The position numbers and the translations under genes were made by a program. The notes under the pieces are model-generated. The model ran no database searches. It saw nothing but the letters and a program-made list of their open reading frames with translations, and was not told the DNA's origin. A stretch of 8,199 nt of DNA from JANYIP01 sp031394045 (GTDB lineage Bacteria; Actinomycetota; Actinomycetes; Prado026), in NCBI GenBank assembly GCA_031394045.1, contig JANMWN010000214.1, positions 1 through 8,199 on the forward strand, given 5' to 3'. Shown one piece after another: positions 5,930 to 8,199 of the stretch. Numbering within the stretch: the first letter of the stretch is position 1; every line of letters begins with the position of its first letter.

Positions 5930-7368
5930 CAGATGCAGGAGCTGTCGGCGGCCGAGCGTACGGACGAGTCGGTCGACGCCGCCCCGGTGACGGCGACGAG
6001 CTGCACCGCGGTGTAGCTGGTGCCCACGTACAGCTCGAGGGTGCTGCCCAGGCTGCTGTCGGGCATGGACGTGGCTCCGACGACCGAGGCGGTCAGGGTG
6101 CGCCCGGACTCGTCGCGGGAGGGGGCGTAGTGGACCACCGTGCCCACCGACGTCGTCGGCGCGGTAGCGATCCCGACGACATGGAACCCGAGCGCCTCGA
6201 GCGCGGTCGCGACCTTCTTGGCCTCGCCGGGAGTGCCGGTGGCGTTCAAGACCTTGACGCTGATCTGGTCCTGGGGGGTTTTCAGCGGCGGCCCGACGAC
6301 GGTCACGGCCGGGGCCGGGTACGGGGTGTCGTTGTTGATCGCGTCGTACACCGGCTGGGCCTTGCTGTCGGTGATGACCACGTTGGCGCCGTCCCCGCGG
6401 TTGTGCCACGGGTCGGTGACGAACGTGACCGCCTTGGGCTTGAGATTCGTCAGGCTCTGCGCCAGGTCCTTGAGGGCGCCGAGGCTGGCGAGCCCGGGGT
6501 CGGCGGTGATCGAGCTCGTCGAGGCGTCGAGCACGCGGTAGAGGTCGAGCGGGTTGGACAGCAACGAGGTGTCGTCGACCTTCTTGACCAGGGCACCGAG
6601 GAATGCGTGCTGGCGCAGGATTCGCGACGTGTCCGAGCCGTCCGAGACGTTGTGGCGCACACGGGCGAACTCCAGCGCCTGCTTGCCCATGAGCAGGTGC
6701 GTGCCGGCCGAGAGCTTGAGGCCGCTACCCTCATGGTTCTGGACGGGGTCGTCGATGGCCTGCTTGAGGCAGATGTTGACGCCGCCGAGGGCGTTGATGA
6801 CGCGTTCGAAGCCGGCAAAGTCGATGACGATGAAGTGGTCGACGGGGATGCCGGTCAGGAGCTTGAACGTCTTGATTGTGCAGGCCGGGCCGCCGACCGA
6901 GAAGGCGGAGTTGAACTTGTCGTCGTGCACCAAGGACGTCCCGCCGCCGGGGCGCTTGCACGAGGGGATTGTCACCCAGGTGTCCCTGGGGATGCTCATG
7001 ACGATCGCGTTCTTCCGGTTCGCCGTCAGGTGCACGAGCATCGTGACGTCCGACCGGGCACCGGAGATCGCGCTCGAGCCGCCGATGCCGCCCTGGCCCT
7101 GCCGGGTGTCCGAACCCATCACCAGGATGTTCACGGGGGGCAGGTCGCCGGGGGTGGGCGACGGCGAGGCCGTGCCTGAGGGCGTGATCGTCGTCCGCAG
7201 ATCACCGTCGGCGCTGTTGTCCACGGTGATGTTCGCGTCCAGGTGGCGGTAGACGAGGACCCCTGCGACCCCGGCGACGCCCAGCAGCAGCGCGAAGCTC
7301 AGGCCGATGGCCAGGGCCGCTCGACGCCAGCGGGACTTCGGCGGGCGCGGGGCGGGTTCGGTCGACAC
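5929..7368 (-). CDS. LCP family glycopolymer ligase with C-terminal LytR_C domain (LCP3)
   Basis: A 479-residue LCP protein expected to join lipid-linked glycopolymer to peptidoglycan outside the membrane. A basic N-terminus (KSRWRR, 11-16) and a membrane helix (about 17-40) precede a Thr/Ser/Pro linker (60-76) and the core (about 78-350): GSDTR (85-89), RSDV (105-108), IPRDT (126-130), DKFNSAF (150-156), VDHF (176-179), FARVRH (234-239) and SRILRQ (248-253). A LytR_C domain covers about 367-450, then a tail ends in AADSSCI. Cysteines outside the membrane are C137, C163, C200 and C478. The GTG at 7368 is chosen because GGAG lies 9 nt upstream and the protein then begins STEPAPRPP, like the other LCP start; a GTG at 7446 is also in frame but has no ribosome site and sits inside a hairpin. 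It is followed directly by LCP2. The adjacent TIGR03089-type gene recalls the mycobacterial neighbourhood of Rv3267, from memory. Confidence 0.93.
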   Translation of the reverse strand: MSTEPAPRPPKSRWRRAALAIGLSFALLLGVAGVAGVLVYRHLDANITVDNSADGDLRTTITPSGTASPSPTPGDLPPVNILVMGSDTRQGQGGIGGSSAISGARSDVTMLVHLTANRKNAIVMSIPRDTWVTIPSCKRPGGGTSLVHDDKFNSAFSVGGPACTIKTFKLLTGIPVDHFIVIDFAGFERVINALGGVNICLKQAIDDPVQNHEGSGLKLSAGTHLLMGKQALEFARVRHNVSDGSDTSRILRQHAFLGALVKKVDDTSLLSNPLDLYRVLDASTSSITADPGLASLGALKDLAQSLTNLKPKAVTFVTDPWHNRGDGANVVITDSKAQPVYDAINNDTPYPAPAVTVVGPPLKTPQDQISVKVLNATGTPGEAKKVATALEALGFHVVGIATAPTTSVGTVVHYAPSRDESGRTLTASVVGATSMPDSSLGSTLELYVGTSYTAVQLVAVTGAASTDSSVRSAADSSCI

Positions 7369-7377
7369 TGGCGGGTG

Positions 7378-7381
7378 CTCC
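7378..7381 (-). promoter_or_regulatory. Shine-Dalgarno of LCP3
   Basis: The minus strand reads GGAG here, 9 nt before the GTG at 7368. It favours this start over the in-frame GTG at 7446. Confidence 0.6.
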
Positions 7382-7445
7382 GGAGGTTCGGGGACAAGGG
7401 CGGGGCTGGTGCAGGCGGACCCGTGCCCCCACAGGCTCACGTCCA

Positions 7446-7460
7446 CGGCTCGCTGAGCCG
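7446..7460 (-). other. Perfect hairpin at the 5' side of LCP3
   Basis: CGGCTC and GAGCCG form a perfect 6-bp inverted repeat around a 3-nt loop. It lies 29 bp after the stop of the TIGR03089-type gene and about 80 bp before LCP3. There is no T run, so it is a poor intrinsic terminator. If the -10 at 7472-7467 is real, the hairpin would sit at the very 5' end of the LCP3 message, where it could stabilise it or act as an operator. Confidence 0.45.
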
Positions 7461-7466
7461 ACGCCT

Positions 7467-7472
7467 ATCGTA
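7467..7472 (-). promoter_or_regulatory. Candidate -10 box for LCP3-LCP2
   Basis: The minus strand reads TACGAT, a good fit to the actinobacterial -10 TANNNT. A start near 7461 would give a leader of about 92 nt. No clear -35 is seen at the expected distance, which overlaps the end of the upstream gene. Read-through from the TIGR03089-type gene is the alternative. Confidence 0.4.
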
Positions 7473-7489
7473 CGGCCGCCAGCTCCACG

Positions 7490-8199
7490 CTAAGGACGCG
7501 CGAGGCCCCCTCCACGGTTCCCTCGGGCGGCGGCGGTGGTTCGCTCGGCGGGTACGTCAGTCGCGCTGAGGACGACCGAGCCGCCGACGCCGAGCGGTAC
7601 GAGGGTGCCGGCCAGCAGCTCGCTGAGCGGGTCGAGGGGTTCGCTGACGAGCAGACGCCCACCGGCGTCCAGGCCCCATCCGGACGCCAGCCGGGCGGCC
7701 TCGGCGACCGCCTCGGCGAGGGTCCACGTGATGCCGGCGCAGGAGACGGCCGGAGCAGCGAGGTCGAGGCGGCGACCCGGGAAGTGGTCGCTGTAGCCCC
7801 CCACCTCACGGGCGTAGTCGAGCACGCCGGAGGGCAGGGTGCCCGGGGCGAAAGGTGCTCCGAGCGGCCTCAGCGAGAGGCCGACCACCTCGGCAGCGGC
7901 GGCAGCGGCCGCGAGGCCGTCGGGACCGCAGACCGCGAGCTGGCTCAGCGCGGGGTCGCCGTCGAGGTCGACCAGCAGCCCGGTGGTCCACGCGGCGAGC
8001 GCCCAGACCGGCAGCTGCCAGTGCCGCGGGATGTCCAGGCGGAGACGGTCGCCGGGGGCCAGGCCCAGCCCGTCGACGACGAGTCCGGCAGTCTTGGCCA
8101 CCCAGTTGTCCAGCGTCGTGAGCGAGAGCTCGACCCGCTCCCCGGTGCCGTCGCCGTAGAAGGTGACGAACGGCTGGCCGGGGTCGGCGGCGGGTGCGC
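7490..8199 (-). CDS. TIGR03089 family protein, 5' end outside window
   Basis: The last 235 residues are visible; the frame runs off the right edge with no stop. The opening part, with FVTFYGDGTGERVELSLTTL (10-29), the NWVAKTA segment (31-37) and the GDRLRLDIPRHWQ stretch (47-59), matches the characteristic start of TIGR03089 proteins, which resemble the N-terminal part of acyl-adenylate-forming enzymes. The Ser/Thr/Gly-rich AMP-binding loop (TSGSTGxPK type), the later ATP motifs and the C-terminal lid domain are all absent, so it is unlikely to be a working ligase by itself. An Ala-rich run (about 106-113) and GITWT (about 155-159) are also seen. The family is about this long, so only a few residues are likely missing. 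A GTG at 8101 is in frame but would cut off conserved sequence. It lies upstream of LCP3 on the same strand, 121 bp away. Its biochemical role is unknown to me. Confidence 0.82.
   Translation of the reverse strand, partial: APAADPGQPFVTFYGDGTGERVELSLTTLDNWVAKTAGLVVDGLGLAPGDRLRLDIPRHWQLPVWALAAWTTGLLVDLDGDPALSQLAVCGPDGLAAAAAAAEVVGLSLRPLGAPFAPGTLPSGVLDYAREVGGYSDHFPGRRLDLAAPAVSCAGITWTLAEAVAEAARLASGWGLDAGGRLLVSEPLDPLSELLAGTLVPLGVGGSVVLSATDVPAERTTAAARGNRGGGLARP

Noticed and set aside
5930..6409. Upstream extension of LCP2 by 160 codons
   Set aside because: The extension lies wholly inside LCP3 in another frame. The ATG at 5929 is followed directly by a basic N-terminus and membrane helix.
6130..7179. 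349-codon plus-strand open frame opposite LCP3
   Set aside because: It is antisense to the LCP core motifs of LCP3 and shows only Asp/Arg/Val/Gly-rich sequence.
7490..8199. Complete acyl-CoA or amino-acid ligase
   Set aside because: The visible protein has no AMP-binding loop and stops long before the ATP-contacting motifs and lid domain.
1..8199. Mobile element, phage, toxin-antitoxin or defence system
   Set aside because: No transposase, integrase, terminal repeats, toxin-like small gene or nuclease was found. Composition and codon use look even across the window.

Overview
The window is very GC-rich DNA with actinobacterial codon usage: nearly every third codon position is G or C, GTG and TTG start codons are used, and long spurious open frames lie opposite the genes. 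The gene families also fit Actinobacteria: LytR-CpsA-Psr (LCP) proteins with LytR_C tails, and a TIGR03089-type protein beside an LCP gene. A Nocardioides-like or related propionibacterial/frankial-grade organism is plausible, but genus cannot be fixed from the sequence.

Layout, left to right: an LCP ligase (57-1679, minus); a 149-bp divergent promoter region; an ExoA-like family 2 glycosyltransferase with C-terminal membrane helices (1829-2884, plus); a 147-bp leader; an ABC-2 polysaccharide-export permease (3032-3964, plus) overlapping its ATPase (3948-4754, plus); a 44-bp convergent gap built from decamers; a second LCP protein without a LytR_C domain (4799-5929, minus) joined by a TGATG overlap to a third LCP protein (5929-7368, minus); a 121-bp gap with a likely promoter; and a TIGR03089-family protein (7490 to the right edge, minus, 5' end missing). 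No gene-free stretch exceeds 150 bp. I saw no tRNA, rRNA, CRISPR array or insertion sequence.

Together the genes look like a cell-envelope glycopolymer locus. The glycosyltransferase would help build a lipid-linked glycan on the inner membrane face, the permease/ATPase pair would move it across, and LCP enzymes would transfer it from its lipid carrier to peptidoglycan. The polymer cannot be named: most of the sugar-nucleotide and glycosyltransferase genes a full pathway needs are not in the window. Each family is known. The less ordinary points are three diverged LCP paralogs around one exporter, their cysteine patterns that vary in pairs, the loss of two conserved basic residues in the middle paralog, and short symmetric or periodic DNA elements in the intergenic gaps.
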